Below are positions 1 through 9,781 of a stretch of DNA of 64,000 bases, piece after piece. This DNA comes from Paragemmobacter kunshanensis (GTDB lineage: Bacteria > Pseudomonadota > Alphaproteobacteria > Rhodobacterales > Rhodobacteraceae). The first letter of the stretch is position 1, and every line of letters begins with the position of its first letter. Under the pieces are notes generated by a model that worked only from the letters and a program-made list of their open reading frames with translations, ran no database searches and was not told where the DNA came from. A program made the translations under genes and the position numbers. The stretch spans positions 80,437 to 144,436 of the forward strand of contig NZ_JAALFE010000013.1 in assembly GCF_011059185.1 (NCBI RefSeq), written 5' to 3'.

Positions 1-1
1 C

Positions 2-949
2 GCCACCGCCGCCGCCGAACGTCTGGTCACCGCCGATGGCGTCGTGGGCATCGTGGGCGCCGACTGCTCGGGCGTGACCGGGGCTGTCCTGCAGAACGTC
101 GCGCGCCCGAACGGGATCGGGATGATCTCGCCCTCGGCAACCTCGCCCGCGCTCTCCACCGCCGAAGATGACGGCCTGTTCTTCCGCACCGCGCCCTCGG
201 ATGCGCGCCAGGGCGAGATCATGGCCGACATCCTGTCGGAAAAGGGGATCAAGTCGGTCGCCGTGACCTATACCAACAACGACTATGGCAAGGGCCTGGC
301 CGACAGCTTCGGCGCGGCCTTCGCGGCCAAGGGCGGTTCGGTGACGATCTCGGCCCCGCATGAAGACGGCAAGGCCGACTATTCGGCCGAAGTCGCCTCG
401 CTGGCCTCGGCCGGTGGCGAGATGCTGATCGTGGCGGGCTATGTCGACCAGGGCGGCAAGGGCGTGATCCAGGCCTCGATCGACTCGGGCGCCTTCTCGA
501 CCTTCTACCTTGTGGACGGGATGTATGGCGAAGCGCTGATCGAAGCCATCGGCGAGCCGCTGAACGGCTCCTTCGGCGCGGTGCCGGGCACCGATTCCGA
601 AGGCGCGGCCAAGTTCCAGGAAATGGCCACGGCTGCGGGCTTTGACGGCACCTCGGCCTTCTCGCCCGAATCCTATGACGCGGCGGCGCTGATCCTGATG
701 TCGATGGCGGCGGCCAATTCGACGGCCTCGAAGGACTGGACGACCAAGGTGATGGATCTGGCCAACGCCCCGGGCGAGCCGATCCTGCCGGGCGAACTGG
801 GCAAGGCGCTGGAACTGATCGCGGCGGGCACCGACATCGACTATGTCGGCGCGACGGCGGTGGAACTGGTGGGCGCGGGCGAATCCGCCGGCAACTACCG
901 CGAATACGAAATCAAGGATGGCACCATCTCGACGGTCGGCTTCCGTTGA
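2..949 (+). CDS. ABC transporter substrate-binding protein (LivK-like), 5' truncated
   Basis: The reading frame is open from base 2, so the N-terminus and signal peptide lie upstream of the window; about 315 residues are visible. It is a periplasmic type-1 binding protein of the branched-chain amino acid family: the GIVGADCSG segment, the AVTYTNNDYGKGLADSF stretch between lobes and the SPESYDAAALILMSMA segment are typical. It captures ligand and hands it to the LivHM permease encoded downstream (livG, livF, livH, livM on the same strand). The ligand cannot be told from sequence; amino acids, amides or urea-like compounds are all possible for this family. Family call is firm. Confidence 0.9.
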   Translation, partial: ATAAAERLVTADGVVGIVGADCSGVTGAVLQNVARPNGIGMISPSATSPALSTAEDDGLFFRTAPSDARQGEIMADILSEKGIKSVAVTYTNNDYGKGLADSFGAAFAAKGGSVTISAPHEDGKADYSAEVASLASAGGEMLIVAGYVDQGGKGVIQASIDSGAFSTFYLVDGMYGEALIEAIGEPLNGSFGAVPGTDSEGAAKFQEMATAAGFDGTSAFSPESYDAAALILMSMAAANSTASKDWTTKVMDLANAPGEPILPGELGKALELIAAGTDIDYVGATAVELVGAGESAGNYREYEIKDGTISTVGFR

Positions 950-975
950 TCCGCCTTCCGGCATGACATTGGGCG

Positions 976-999
976 CGGCCCGGGCAAACGCCCGGGCCG
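976..999 (+). repeat. Intercistronic stem-loop after livK
   Basis: Perfect 10-bp inverted repeat, CGGCCCGGGC, loop AAAC, GCCCGGGCCG, starting 27 bases after the livK stop. It has no T-run. Such GC-rich stems after a binding-protein gene commonly protect the upstream mRNA from 3' exonucleases and give higher expression of the binding protein than of the permease genes; that role is inferred. Confidence 0.6.
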
Positions 1000-1074
1000 T
1001 TGCCTTAACCAGACGTCCCGCGACGCCGCCCATGAAAGGGCGGATGGAAATGACGGGATACAGGGGAACACCAG

Positions 1075-1866
1075 ATGATCGTAGTCGAGAACCTGCACAG
1101 GCATTTCGGCGGCTTTCGTGCCGTCGACGGTGCCTCGCTGGAGATCAAGACCGGCTCCATCACCGGGCTGATCGGCCCGAATGGCGCGGGCAAGACCACC
1201 CTTTTCAACGTCATCGCAGGCCGCCTGCCGCCCACCTCGGGCCGGGTGCTGATGGATGGCGAGGATATCACCGGCCTGCCGCCGCATGAGCTGTTTCACA
1301 AGGGCCTTCTGCGCACCTTCCAGATCGCGCATGAATTCGGGTCGATGACCTGCCTCGAGAACCTGATGATGGTGCCGGCGCGTCAGAAGGGCGAAACGCT
1401 CTGGAACGCCTGGTTCAACCGCGGCGCGGTTGCCGCCGAGGAAGAGCGCATCCGCCAGAAGGCGCTGGACGTGCTGGATTTCCTGACGATCAGCCATCTT
1501 GCCGAACAGAAGGCGGGGCAGATCTCGGGCGGGCAGAAGAAGCTCCTGGAACTGGGGCGCACCATGATGGTGGATGCCAAGATCGTCTTTCTGGACGAGG
1601 TCGGCGCGGGCGTGAACCGGACGCTTCTGAACACCATCGGCGATGCCATCGTGCGGCTGAACAAGGAACGCGGCTACACCTTCTGCGTGATCGAGCATGA
1701 CATGGATTTCATCGGCCGCCTCTGCGACCCGGTCATCTGCATGGCCGAGGGCAAGGTGCTGGCCCAGGGGACGGTTGAGGAAGTGAAGAACGACGAACGC
1801 GTGATCGAGGCCTATCTCGGCACGGGCCTGAAGAACAAGGTCAAGGAGGAGGCGGCCCATGCGTGA
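1075..1866 (+). CDS. livG: ABC transporter ATP-binding protein (LivG-like)
   Basis: Cytoplasmic ATPase, 263 aa, one of the two nucleotide-binding subunits energising the LivHM channel. Walker A GPNGAGKTT lies at residues 34-42, the signature is SGGQKKLLELGR, and the H-loop is CVIEHDMDF. The C-terminal segment ending YLGTGLK is typical of LivG. Walker B reads VFLDEVGAGVN, with Val where most ABC proteins have Pro (LDEP); catalytic Asp-Glu are intact. It follows livK by 125 bases and precedes livF by 134 bases, a gap filled by an unusual inverted repeat. ATP-binding function is certain; the transported solute is not. Confidence 0.92.
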   Translation: MIVVENLHRHFGGFRAVDGASLEIKTGSITGLIGPNGAGKTTLFNVIAGRLPPTSGRVLMDGEDITGLPPHELFHKGLLRTFQIAHEFGSMTCLENLMMVPARQKGETLWNAWFNRGAVAAEEERIRQKALDVLDFLTISHLAEQKAGQISGGQKKLLELGRTMMVDAKIVFLDEVGAGVNRTLLNTIGDAIVRLNKERGYTFCVIEHDMDFIGRLCDPVICMAEGKVLAQGTVEEVKNDERVIEAYLGTGLKNKVKEEAAHA

Positions 1867-1911
1867 CGCCCCCGGAACGGAACCCCGATACGGGGCCCCC
1901 GAATACGGGGC

Positions 1912-1982
1912 CAACGAATTTTCTGCGAAAATTCAGGCCCCGACCCCGTGCAGACTGCTGAATTTTCGCAGAAAATTCGTTG
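1912..1982. repeat. 25-bp inverted pair of palindromic elements between livG and livF
   Basis: Two perfect 25-bp arms (1912-1936 and 1958-1982) face each other across a 21-base spacer. Each arm contains its own small hairpin, GAATTTTC, three loop bases, GAAAATTC. The right copy has loop GCA and the left copy loop TGC, as expected for reverse complements. The A/T-rich core stands out in a GC-rich operon. A third copy of the core lies at 52916-52934. It could act as an mRNA processing or attenuation structure within the operon, or be a mobile miniature repeat. Nothing in it encodes protein. Confidence 0.8.
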
Positions 1983-2000
1983 CAGTCAGGGGGGTGAGCC

Positions 2001-2711
2001 ATGGCTGAGCCCTTCCTGATCGGCGAGGCGATGACCGGCGGCTATGGCGGCGCGGACATCCTGCATTCCTGCACCATCGCGGTGGAAAAGGGCCAGATCG
2101 CGGTGATTGTCGGCCCCAATGGCGCGGGCAAGTCCACCGCCATGAAGGCCGTCTTCGGCATGCTCAAACTGCGCGCGGGCCATGTGAAACTGGATGGCGA
2201 GGATATCACCGCGCTCGCCCCGCAGGCCCGCGTGGCCAAGGGGATGGGCTTCGTGCCTCAGACCCACAACATCTTCACCTCGATGACGGTCGAGGAAAAC
2301 CTCGAGATGGGCGCCTTCCTGCGGACCGACGATTTCAGCGATACCATGGCGCAGGTCTATGACCTTTTCCCGATCCTGAAGCAGAAGCGCCTGCAGCCCG
2401 CGGGCGAGCTTTCGGGAGGCCAGCGCCAGCAGGTCGCCGTGGGCCGGGCGCTGATGACGCGGCCCAAGGTTCTGATGCTGGACGAACCCACCGCGGGCGT
2501 CAGCCCCATCGTGATGGACGAACTTTTCGACCGCATCATCGAGGTGGCACGCACCGGCATCTCGATCCTGATGGTCGAACAGAATGCGCGGCAGGCGCTG
2601 GAGATCGCCGACAAGGGCTATGTCCTCGTGCAGGGCGCGAACCGTTTCACCGACACCGGAAAGGCGCTGCTCGCCGATCCGGAAGTCCGCCGTTCCTTCC
2701 TCGGGGGCTGA
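2001..2711 (+). CDS. livF: ABC transporter ATP-binding protein (LivF-like)
   Basis: Second ATPase of the importer, 236 aa, the usual LivF length. Walker A GPNGAGKST is at residues 38-46, signature SGGQRQQVAVGRALM, Walker B LMLDEPTAGVSP, and the switch His is replaced in the usual LivF manner by Gln in MVEQNARQAL. It begins 18 bases after the inverted repeat at 1912-1982 and ends 3 bases before livH, so translation of livF-livH-livM is probably coupled. It works as a heterodimer with LivG on the cytoplasmic face. Confidence 0.93.
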   Translation: MAEPFLIGEAMTGGYGGADILHSCTIAVEKGQIAVIVGPNGAGKSTAMKAVFGMLKLRAGHVKLDGEDITALAPQARVAKGMGFVPQTHNIFTSMTVEENLEMGAFLRTDDFSDTMAQVYDLFPILKQKRLQPAGELSGGQRQQVAVGRALMTRPKVLMLDEPTAGVSPIVMDELFDRIIEVARTGISILMVEQNARQALEIADKGYVLVQGANRFTDTGKALLADPEVRRSFLGG

Positions 2712-2714
2712 ACC

Positions 2715-3725
2715 ATGGATATCCTGAACGCCCTTGTGGTCTTTCTGAATTTCGTCTTCATCCCGGGCCTTGCCTATGGCGCGCAGCTGGCGCTGGGGGC
2801 GCTGGGGGTGACGCTGATCTATGGCATCCTGCGTTTCTCCAACTTCGCCCATGGCGATACCATGGCCTTCGGCACGATGGTGACGATCCTCTTCACCTGG
2901 TGGTTCCAGTCGATGGGCATCAGCTTCGGCGTCCTGCCCACGGCGCTTCTGGCCCTGCCCTTCGGCATCGCGATCACCGCGGCCATGACACTGGGCACGG
3001 ATCGCGTCGTCTACCGCTTCTACCGCAAGCAGAAGGCCGCGCCGGTGATCCTTGTCATGGTCTCGCTCGGCGTGATGTTCGTGATGAACGGCATCGTCCG
3101 CCTGATCATCGGCGTCGATGACCAGAACTTTGCCGATGGCGGCCGCTTCCTGATCTCGGCGGGCGATTTCAAGACGATGACGGGCCTTGCCGAAGGGCTG
3201 GCGATCAAGTCGACCCAGGCTGTCACCGTCGTCACCGCGCTGGTCGTCATGGGGCTTCTGTTCTGGTTCCTGCAGAAGACGCGCACCGGCAAATCCATGC
3301 GCGCCTTTTCCGACAACGAGGATCTGGCCCTGCTGTCCGGCATCAATCCCGATCGCGTGGTGCAGGTGACCTGGATCATCGCCGCCGCACTCGCCACCAT
3401 CGCGGGCGTGCTTTACGGCCTCGACAAGAGCTTCAAGCCCTTCGTCTATTTCCAGCTTCTGCTGCCCATCTTCGCGGCGGCCATCGTGGGGGGGCTCGGC
3501 TCGCCCATCGGGGCCATCGCGGGCGGCTTCGTCATCGCCTTTTCCGAAGTGATGGTGACCTATGCCTGGAAGAAGGTCGTCACCTATCTGGTGCCCGAAA
3601 GCATGGCGCCCGAGGGGCTGCTGCAGCTGATGTCGACCGATTACAAATTCGCCGTCAGCTTCGCCATCCTGATCCTTGTGCTGATCTTCATGCCCACCGG
3701 CCTGTTCAAGGGGAAATCGGTATGA
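2715..3725 (+). CDS. livH: Branched-chain amino acid ABC transporter permease (LivH-like)
   Basis: Inner-membrane permease, 336 aa, with eight or so hydrophobic segments. The segment GVTLIYGILRFSNFAHGDTMAFG is the hallmark of LivH-type permeases, as is the GGLGSPIGAIAGGFVIAFSE region near residues 255-280, which holds the coupling loop to the ATPases. It forms the translocation pore with LivM. Its stop codon overlaps the livM start as ATGA, showing translational coupling. Somewhat longer than E. coli LivH (about 308 aa), which is common among alphaproteobacterial paralogues. Confidence 0.93.
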   Translation: MDILNALVVFLNFVFIPGLAYGAQLALGALGVTLIYGILRFSNFAHGDTMAFGTMVTILFTWWFQSMGISFGVLPTALLALPFGIAITAAMTLGTDRVVYRFYRKQKAAPVILVMVSLGVMFVMNGIVRLIIGVDDQNFADGGRFLISAGDFKTMTGLAEGLAIKSTQAVTVVTALVVMGLLFWFLQKTRTGKSMRAFSDNEDLALLSGINPDRVVQVTWIIAAALATIAGVLYGLDKSFKPFVYFQLLLPIFAAAIVGGLGSPIGAIAGGFVIAFSEVMVTYAWKKVVTYLVPESMAPEGLLQLMSTDYKFAVSFAILILVLIFMPTGLFKGKSV

Positions 3726-5020
3726 CCCGGAACCTTGCTCTTTTCGCGGCCGTCGGCCTGCTGTTCCTGCTGACGGGGATGTTCCAGAGCTGGAACCTCG
3801 CCCTGTCGATCCTGAACATCTCGCTCATCTCGGCGATCATGGCGCTGGGGGTGAACATCCAGTGGGGCTATGCGGGCCTCTTCAACACCGGGATCATGGG
3901 CTTTACCGCGCTGGGCGGGCTGGCGGTGGTGCTGGTCTCGGCCCGGCCCGTGGCCGAAGGCTGGGCGGCGGGCGGCAGCGGCATCCTGCTGGGGCTGTTC
4001 CTTGGCGCGGCCTCCATCGCGCTGGCCATCTTCGCCTGGAACCGCCTGCCCAAGGGCGGGCTGCGCATGGCGGCGACGCTAGCCATCGTGGTGGCGGGCT
4101 TCGTGCTGTTCCGCATGGTCTTTGACCCGGCGGTGAACGCGGTCGAGGCGTTCAACCCCGCCACCGCCGGCAATATCGGCGGGCTGGGCCTGCCCGCCAC
4201 GCTGGCCTGGCCGGTGGGCGGCCTGCTGGCCGCCGGCGCCGCCTGGGCCATCGGCAAGATCGCCCTCGGCCTGCGGTCGGATTACCTCGCCATCGCCACG
4301 CTGGGCATCGCAGAGATCATCATCGCGGTGATGAAGAACGAGGACTGGCTCGCCCGTGGCGTGAAGAACATCATCGACATGCCGCGCCCCTGGCCGGTTC
4401 CCTATGAGGTGAGCCTTCAGCAATCGGCGGCCTTTGTCGATTGGGCGACGCGCTGGGGCTTTGCGCCCACCACCGCCTCGTCGATCATCGTCAAGCTGAT
4501 CTATGCCGCGCTGTTCCTTGCGGTGCTGCTGGCGGTGATCTGGCTGTCGGAACGCGCGCTGAAAAGCCCCTGGGGCCGGATGATGCGCGCCATCCGCGAC
4601 AATGAGGTCTCGGCCGCCGCCATGGGCAAGGACGTCACCCGCCGGCATCTGCAGGTCTTCATCCTCGGCTCGGCGGTGGTGGGGATCGCGGGGGCGATGT
4701 ATACCAGCATGGCGGGCCAGCTGACGCCCGGCGAATACAACCCCCTGCGCTTCACCTTCCTGATCTGGGTGATGGTGATCGTGGGCGGATCGGGCAACAA
4801 CTGGGGCGCGGTGCTGGGCGGCCTCTTGATCGGCTGGCTCTGGCTGATCGTGGAAAGCCTTGGCCCGATGGTGATGGGCGGCATCGTGGCGGGCCTTTCG
4901 GAAGGGCCGCTCAAGGCGCATCTGATCGACAGCGCCCAGCATATGCGCCTGCTGACCATGGGTGTCGTTCTGCTGCTGGTGCTGCGGTTCAGCCCGCGGG
5001 GCCTGATCCCCGAGAAATAG
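3722..5020 (+). CDS. livM: Branched-chain amino acid ABC transporter permease (LivM-like)
   Basis: Inner-membrane permease, 432 aa, pairing with LivH. The GYAGLFNTGIMGFTALGG and LRSDYLAIATLGIAEI segments are typical of LivM, as is GRMMRAIRDNEVSAAAMGKDV, the cytoplasmic coupling region, and VMVIVGGSGNNWGAVLGG. It carries an additional hydrophobic insertion around residues 85-180 compared with short LivM forms. Start ATG at 3722 lies inside the livH stop. It ends the operon and is followed 50 bases later by a strong bidirectional hairpin at 5070-5096. Confidence 0.93.
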   Translation: MTRNLALFAAVGLLFLLTGMFQSWNLALSILNISLISAIMALGVNIQWGYAGLFNTGIMGFTALGGLAVVLVSARPVAEGWAAGGSGILLGLFLGAASIALAIFAWNRLPKGGLRMAATLAIVVAGFVLFRMVFDPAVNAVEAFNPATAGNIGGLGLPATLAWPVGGLLAAGAAWAIGKIALGLRSDYLAIATLGIAEIIIAVMKNEDWLARGVKNIIDMPRPWPVPYEVSLQQSAAFVDWATRWGFAPTTASSIIVKLIYAALFLAVLLAVIWLSERALKSPWGRMMRAIRDNEVSAAAMGKDVTRRHLQVFILGSAVVGIAGAMYTSMAGQLTPGEYNPLRFTFLIWVMVIVGGSGNNWGAVLGGLLIGWLWLIVESLGPMVMGGIVAGLSEGPLKAHLIDSAQHMRLLTMGVVLLLVLRFSPRGLIPEK

Positions 5021-5069
5021 GTCGGGGAGAATCCGGAAAGGTCAGGGCCGCAGGCCCCGGCCCAAGGGG

Positions 5070-5096
5070 AAAGGGGCGGCCCGGTGCCGCCCCTTT
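5070..5096. terminator. Bidirectional hairpin between livM and the chemoreceptor gene
   Basis: Perfect 11-bp stem AAAGGGGCGGC, loop CCGGT, GCCGCCCCTTT, sitting between two convergent genes (livM stop at 5020, chemoreceptor stop at 5104). The A and T runs at the stem ends would give a short U-tract on either transcript, so it can end both. Confidence 0.6.
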
Positions 5097-5103
5097 CGCA
5101 CGT

Positions 5104-7149
5104 TCAGATCCGGCGCACCCGGCCAAGGAAATGGCCCATCGCAGTGTCGATGGCCTCTGCCGCGCGTTCCACCGACAGCACCCCGCCCAGCACATCGCCC
5201 GCCGCGCGATTGGCGTTTTCCGACGCGGCCTGAACCTCGGTCAGGTTCTCGGTCGACTCGGCCACCCGGCCCGCCGTGCGGGCCATGCGTCCCGCGATCT
5301 CGCCGGTCACCACGCCCTGCTGGCTGGCGGAACTGGCGATCCCGCGCGCCTGATCGCTCACCTGTCCGATCGAGGCGGTGATCGACCGGATCGCCGCGCC
5401 ATTGCGCCGGACGGCGGCCAGGACCGCGCGCACCTCGGCCGCGATCTCTTCGGTAGAACTGGTCGTGCGCGCCGCCAGCTTGCGGATCTCGCTGGCCACC
5501 ACGGCAAAGCCGCGCCCGGCCTCGCCCGCATGGCTTGCCTCGACCGCCGCATTCAGCGCCAGAAGGTTGGTCTGGTTGGCGACATCGTTGATCAGCGTCA
5601 CGATCCCGGTGATCCGCCCGGCCACCTGTTCCAGCTCTGCCAGAAGCCGCGCCGCCTCGCCTGCCTCGATCTCGGCCCGGCCCGCCAGATCGGTGGTCTG
5701 GCGGATCCCCGTCACCACCTCGTTGATCGAGGTCGACAGTTCCTCGACCGCCGCGGCCACGCTGGCCACATCCCCCGCCGTCATGTCGGCGCCCTGCTTC
5801 ACATTCTGCGTCTGGCGGCTGGTTTCCTCGGCCGTCGCGGCCATCGTCTCGGCCGCCGCGCGCGCCTGCAGGGACGAGGCGCGCAGGGTTTCGATCACCT
5901 CCGCCGCCTCGGCCTGCAGGTCGACGCCCAGCCGATGGATCGGCCCCAGCAGCCAGCGTGACAGGACCAGCCCCGCCAGGATCACCGCCGCCGCCACGAT
6001 CCCGCCCAGATAAAGCCCGGCCTGCTGCATCTGTCCGGCCATGGCCATCACCTCGTCCCGCTCCACCTCGGCGACAAGGAACCAGTCCAGCCCCTCGATC
6101 GCCAGCGGGCGATAGGCGGCGATGACCGGCACGCCGCGATAGTTGACATCGGACAGGCTGCCCCTGTCGCCCTGCACCGCCGCCGCCGCAACCGGCCCGG
6201 ACAGCGGCGCATCCAACGCGATCCCCTCGGCAAAGCGCGGCACCGACCGCAACCGCCCGTCCTTGCCCAGAAGGAAGGTATCCAGGGTCCTCCGTTCGTG
6301 ATCCGAGGCCGTCACCAGATCAGTGGCAAAGCTGACGGGGATCTGCGCGATCAGGATCCCCTGCAGGCTGCGCCTTTCCTTCACCGGCACCACAAGGAAG
6401 AAGGCCTGATCGTTGAAGGACGGCGCATAGGCTTCGAAATCCGTCAGCAGGAAGGGTTCCGCCCCGCCCGAGCCGATCAGCCGCTTCACCGCCGCGCCAA
6501 GCCGGCCCGCCGCATAGGGGCCGTCCAGAAGAGATGTGCCGAAATCCGTCTCCTTCTGCACAGAATAGATCACCCGCCCCTGATGCGGCTCGACCACCAG
6601 GATATCGTAGAAACCGTGGCGCTCCATGAAGTCGCGATAGACGGGATGCAACTGCCGGTGCAGGGCGGAATAGGCGCTGCCGTCGCGGGCATCGTCCAGG
6701 ATCAGCTTCTTGCCGACCTGCGCCCGGTTCTTGCCGATATAGAGATGCTGCAGCTTCAACCCCAGGGGATCCAGCCCGGCCATCCAGCGGTCACGATCCG
6801 CGCTGTCCGCGCCATCCGTCCGGGCCATCTGTTCGTCATATCGCGCCGCCAGCGCCGCCATGTCCGGCTGCACCGTCGCATCCCCCGCCAGCGCATCGGC
6901 GGCTTCGTCCATTTCGCCCAGGGCCAGCGCCGTCTCGGGCAGGCTGGCAAGCCCCGTCACCAGATCGACAAGACTGTCGACATGCCGCTCGACCGCCTGC
7001 CCCTTCAGTTGCATGGAGGTCATCACCTCCTGCTCGGCGGTCTGCCGGGAATAGGCAGACAACCGCTCCAGCCCCAGATTCAGCACGATCCCCGTCGGGA
7101 TCAGACCAGCGGCCAACAGGGCCGCCGCAACCTTCCACTTGAAACGCAT
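5104..7149 (-). CDS. Methyl-accepting chemotaxis protein
   Basis: Transmembrane chemoreceptor, 681 aa. Residues 7-29 form the first membrane segment ([17 protein letters not shown]), followed by a long periplasmic sensor of about 340 residues with a Cache-like pattern, then a second membrane segment near 380-400 ([17 protein letters not shown]). The cytoplasmic signalling domain has the conserved hairpin tip [35 protein letters not shown], which contacts CheA and CheW. It lacks the C-terminal pentapeptide that tethers CheR and CheB in enteric receptors. It has no che genes beside it, so it is an orphan receptor; its ligand is unknown. Convergent with livM and divergent from the flavoenzyme at 7355. 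Confidence 0.9.
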   Translation of the reverse strand: MRFKWKVAAALLAAGLIPTGIVLNLGLERLSAYSRQTAEQEVMTSMQLKGQAVERHVDSLVDLVTGLASLPETALALGEMDEAADALAGDATVQPDMAALAARYDEQMARTDGADSADRDRWMAGLDPLGLKLQHLYIGKNRAQVGKKLILDDARDGSAYSALHRQLHPVYRDFMERHGFYDILVVEPHQGRVIYSVQKETDFGTSLLDGPYAAGRLGAAVKRLIGSGGAEPFLLTDFEAYAPSFNDQAFFLVVPVKERRSLQGILIAQIPVSFATDLVTASDHERRTLDTFLLGKDGRLRSVPRFAEGIALDAPLSGPVAAAAVQGDRGSLSDVNYRGVPVIAAYRPLAIEGLDWFLVAEVERDEVMAMAGQMQQAGLYLGGIVAAAVILAGLVLSRWLLGPIHRLGVDLQAEAAEVIETLRASSLQARAAAETMAATAEETSRQTQNVKQGADMTAGDVASVAAAVEELSTSINEVVTGIRQTTDLAGRAEIEAGEAARLLAELEQVAGRITGIVTLINDVANQTNLLALNAAVEASHAGEAGRGFAVVASEIRKLAARTTSSTEEIAAEVRAVLAAVRRNGAAIRSITASIGQVSDQARGIASSASQQGVVTGEIAGRMARTAGRVAESTENLTEVQAASENANRAAGDVLGGVLSVERAAEAIDTAMGHFLGRVRRI

Positions 7150-7354
7150 CCCTGCAAGACCCCTCGGATGATCCGGAGCAAACCGTTACCCGCCCCTCTA
7201 CGTCCGCCCCCGCCGCAACTTTAGCGCCGGGCCGCCACCCGCGGCCCTCCCCCCGACCCGATGATGGTTTCCGACCCTTTCATGTCGCGGATCAACATGC
7301 CCCCGCCCCCGGCTTGCGGCCAATCTGCGGGCAATCCAAAGCAGGGAGTCCCCC

Positions 7355-9781
7355 ATGAAAACCCATACCCGAGTGCTCGTGATCGGCGGCGGTGTCGTCG
7401 GCTGCTCGGTCCTTTACCACCTGACCAAGCTCGGCTGGTCCGACGTGATGCTGGTGGAACGGTCCGAACTCACCTCCGGCTCCACCTGGCACGCGGCGGG
7501 GGGCTTCCACACGCTGAACGGCGACACCAACATGGCCGCGCTGCAGGGCTACACGATCCGCCTCTACAAAGAGCTTGAGGCGATCACCGGCATGTCCTGC
7601 GGCCTGCACCACGTGGGCGGCATCACGCTGGCCGACAACGAGGCGCGCTTCGAACAGCTCAAGGCCGAACGCGCCAAGCACCGCTACATGGGGCTGGACA
7701 CCGAAATCCTCGGCCCCGAGGAAATCCACAAGCTCACCGATGGCATGGTCAACCTCGAAGGCATCATCGGCGCGCTCTATGATCCGCTGGATGGCCACCT
7801 TGACCCAAGCGGCACCACCCATGCCTATGCCAAGGCCGCGCGCATGGGCGGGGCAGAGATCGTGCTGCACAACCGCGTGCTGGAAACCAACCCGCGCCCT
7901 GACGGATCGTGGGAGGTGGTCACGGAAAAGGGCACCATCATCGCCGAACATGTCGTCAACGCAGGCGGCCTCTGGGCGCGCGAGATCGGCGCGATGGCGG
8001 GCGTCTACCTGCCGCTCCTGCCGATGGCGCACCAGTATCTCGTCACCGACGACATCCCCGAAATCATGGACATCCTGAAATCGGGCCGCGAATTCCCGCA
8101 TGTCATGGACCCCGGCGGCGAAAGCTATCTCCGTCAGGAAGGCCGCGGCCTCTGCATCGGTTTCTACGAAAAACCCTGTGAGCCTTGGTCGGTCGACGGC
8201 ACGCCATGGGATTTCGGCCACGAACTGCTGAACGAACAATTCGACAAGATCGAGGACTCGGTCAACTTCGCCTATCGCCGCTTCCCGGTGCTGGAACGCT
8301 CGGGCGTCAAGCGCGTGATCCACGGCCCCTTCACCTTCGCCCCCGACGGCAACCCGCTGATCGGCCCCGTCCCCGGCCTGCGCAACTACTGGTCCGCCTG
8401 CGCCGTCATGGCGGGCTTCTCCCAGGGCGGCGGCATGGGCCTTGCGCTGGCGCAATGGATGATCGAGGGCGAGGTGGAACGCGATCCCCGCGGCTTCGAC
8501 GTCGCCCGCTTCGGCAACTGGACCAGCCCGGGCTATACCGTGCCGAAGGTCATCGAAAACTACCAGATGCGCTTCTCGGTCTCCTACCCGAACGAGGAAC
8601 GCCCCGCCGCCCGCCCCTTCCGCACCACCCCGATGTATGAGGTCTTCGATGGCATGAACGCCGTCTGGGGCCAGCAATACGGGCTGGAGGTGGTAAACTA
8701 CCACGCCCTGCCGGGGGAACCCCGCTACGAACAGCCGACCTTCCGCCGGTCGAACGCCTGGGAGGCGACGCGCCAAGAGGTGATGGCCGTGCGCGAAGGC
8801 GTCGGCATCAACGAAGTGCAGAACTTCGGCAAATACCGCGTCACCGGCCCCAACGCCCGCGCCTGGCTCGACCGCATCATGGCGGGGGCCGTCCCGAAGC
8901 CGGGCCGCCTGTCGCTGACGCCGATGCTCGCGCATTCCGGCAAGATCATCGGCGATTTCACCATCTCCTGCCTCACGGAAACCGAATTCCAGCTGACCGC
9001 CAGCTATGGCGCGCAGGGCTGGCATTCCCGCTGGTTCGACCAGAACGCCATGGACGGCTGCCGGGTGGAAAACATCTCCGACGCCCGCTCCGGCTTCCAG
9101 ATCGCGGGGCCCAAGGCGCGCGAACTGCTGTCGCGCGTCACGCGCTCCGACGTCTCCTCCGATGCGTTCAAGTTCATGGACGTGAAGCGGATGACCGTCG
9201 GCATGGCCAACTGCATCGTCCAGCGCGTGAGCTACACGGGCGATCTGGGGTATGAGATCTTCACGGATCACATGTCCGTCCGCCATCTCTGGGACGTGCT
9301 GACGGCGGCGGGCAAGGATCTGGGGCTGCGCCCCTTCGGCATGCGCGCCATGATGTCGCTGCGCCTCGACAAATGGTTCGGAAGCTGGGGCCGCGAATTC
9401 AGCCCGGACTATACGCCCTGCGAAACGGGCCTTGACCGCTTCATCCGCTGGAACAAGGACGCCGACTGGATCGGCCGCGCCGCCGCCACGGCGGAAAGGG
9501 CCGCAGGCCCGAAGCGCCGCCTGGTCTCTTTCGTGGTCGATGCCAGGGATACCGATGTCGTGGCCTGGGAGCCGATCTGGCTTGACGGCGCGGTGGTGGG
9601 CTTCTGCACCTCGGGCGGCTATTCGCACTGGACGGGGAAATCCGTCGCCATGGGCTTCCTGCCCGCCGACGCGGTCAAGGATGGCCTCGCCTGCGAGATC
9701 GAGATCCTGGGCGAACGCCGCGCGGCCACCGTCCACCTCGCCCCCCTCTGGGATGGCGATGGCGCAAGGATGCGGGGCTGA
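7355..9781 (+). CDS. Dimethylglycine/sarcosine dehydrogenase-like FAD oxidoreductase with GcvT domain
   Basis: 808 aa, two-part enzyme. The N-terminal half is a DAO-type flavin oxidase fold: dinucleotide motif VIGGGVVGCSVLYHL (9-23) and TSGSTWHAAGG (40-50), where His46 aligns with the His that carries covalent FAD in dimethylglycine and sarcosine dehydrogenases. From about residue 430 it is a GcvT/aminomethyltransferase-like folate domain (GINEVQNFGKYRVTGPNA, ending with the GcvT C-terminal barrel GFCTSGGYSHWTGKSVAMGF). Such enzymes demethylate N-methylated glycines or related methylamines and pass the one-carbon unit to tetrahydrofolate. The exact substrate cannot be read from sequence. It stands alone; a repeat-rich 343-base gap follows. 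Confidence 0.88.
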   Translation: MKTHTRVLVIGGGVVGCSVLYHLTKLGWSDVMLVERSELTSGSTWHAAGGFHTLNGDTNMAALQGYTIRLYKELEAITGMSCGLHHVGGITLADNEARFEQLKAERAKHRYMGLDTEILGPEEIHKLTDGMVNLEGIIGALYDPLDGHLDPSGTTHAYAKAARMGGAEIVLHNRVLETNPRPDGSWEVVTEKGTIIAEHVVNAGGLWAREIGAMAGVYLPLLPMAHQYLVTDDIPEIMDILKSGREFPHVMDPGGESYLRQEGRGLCIGFYEKPCEPWSVDGTPWDFGHELLNEQFDKIEDSVNFAYRRFPVLERSGVKRVIHGPFTFAPDGNPLIGPVPGLRNYWSACAVMAGFSQGGGMGLALAQWMIEGEVERDPRGFDVARFGNWTSPGYTVPKVIENYQMRFSVSYPNEERPAARPFRTTPMYEVFDGMNAVWGQQYGLEVVNYHALPGEPRYEQPTFRRSNAWEATRQEVMAVREGVGINEVQNFGKYRVTGPNARAWLDRIMAGAVPKPGRLSLTPMLAHSGKIIGDFTISCLTETEFQLTASYGAQGWHSRWFDQNAMDGCRVENISDARSGFQIAGPKARELLSRVTRSDVSSDAFKFMDVKRMTVGMANCIVQRVSYTGDLGYEIFTDHMSVRHLWDVLTAAGKDLGLRPFGMRAMMSLRLDKWFGSWGREFSPDYTPCETGLDRFIRWNKDADWIGRAAATAERAAGPKRRLVSFVVDARDTDVVAWEPIWLDGAVVGFCTSGGYSHWTGKSVAMGFLPADAVKDGLACEIEILGERRAATVHLAPLWDGDGARMRG

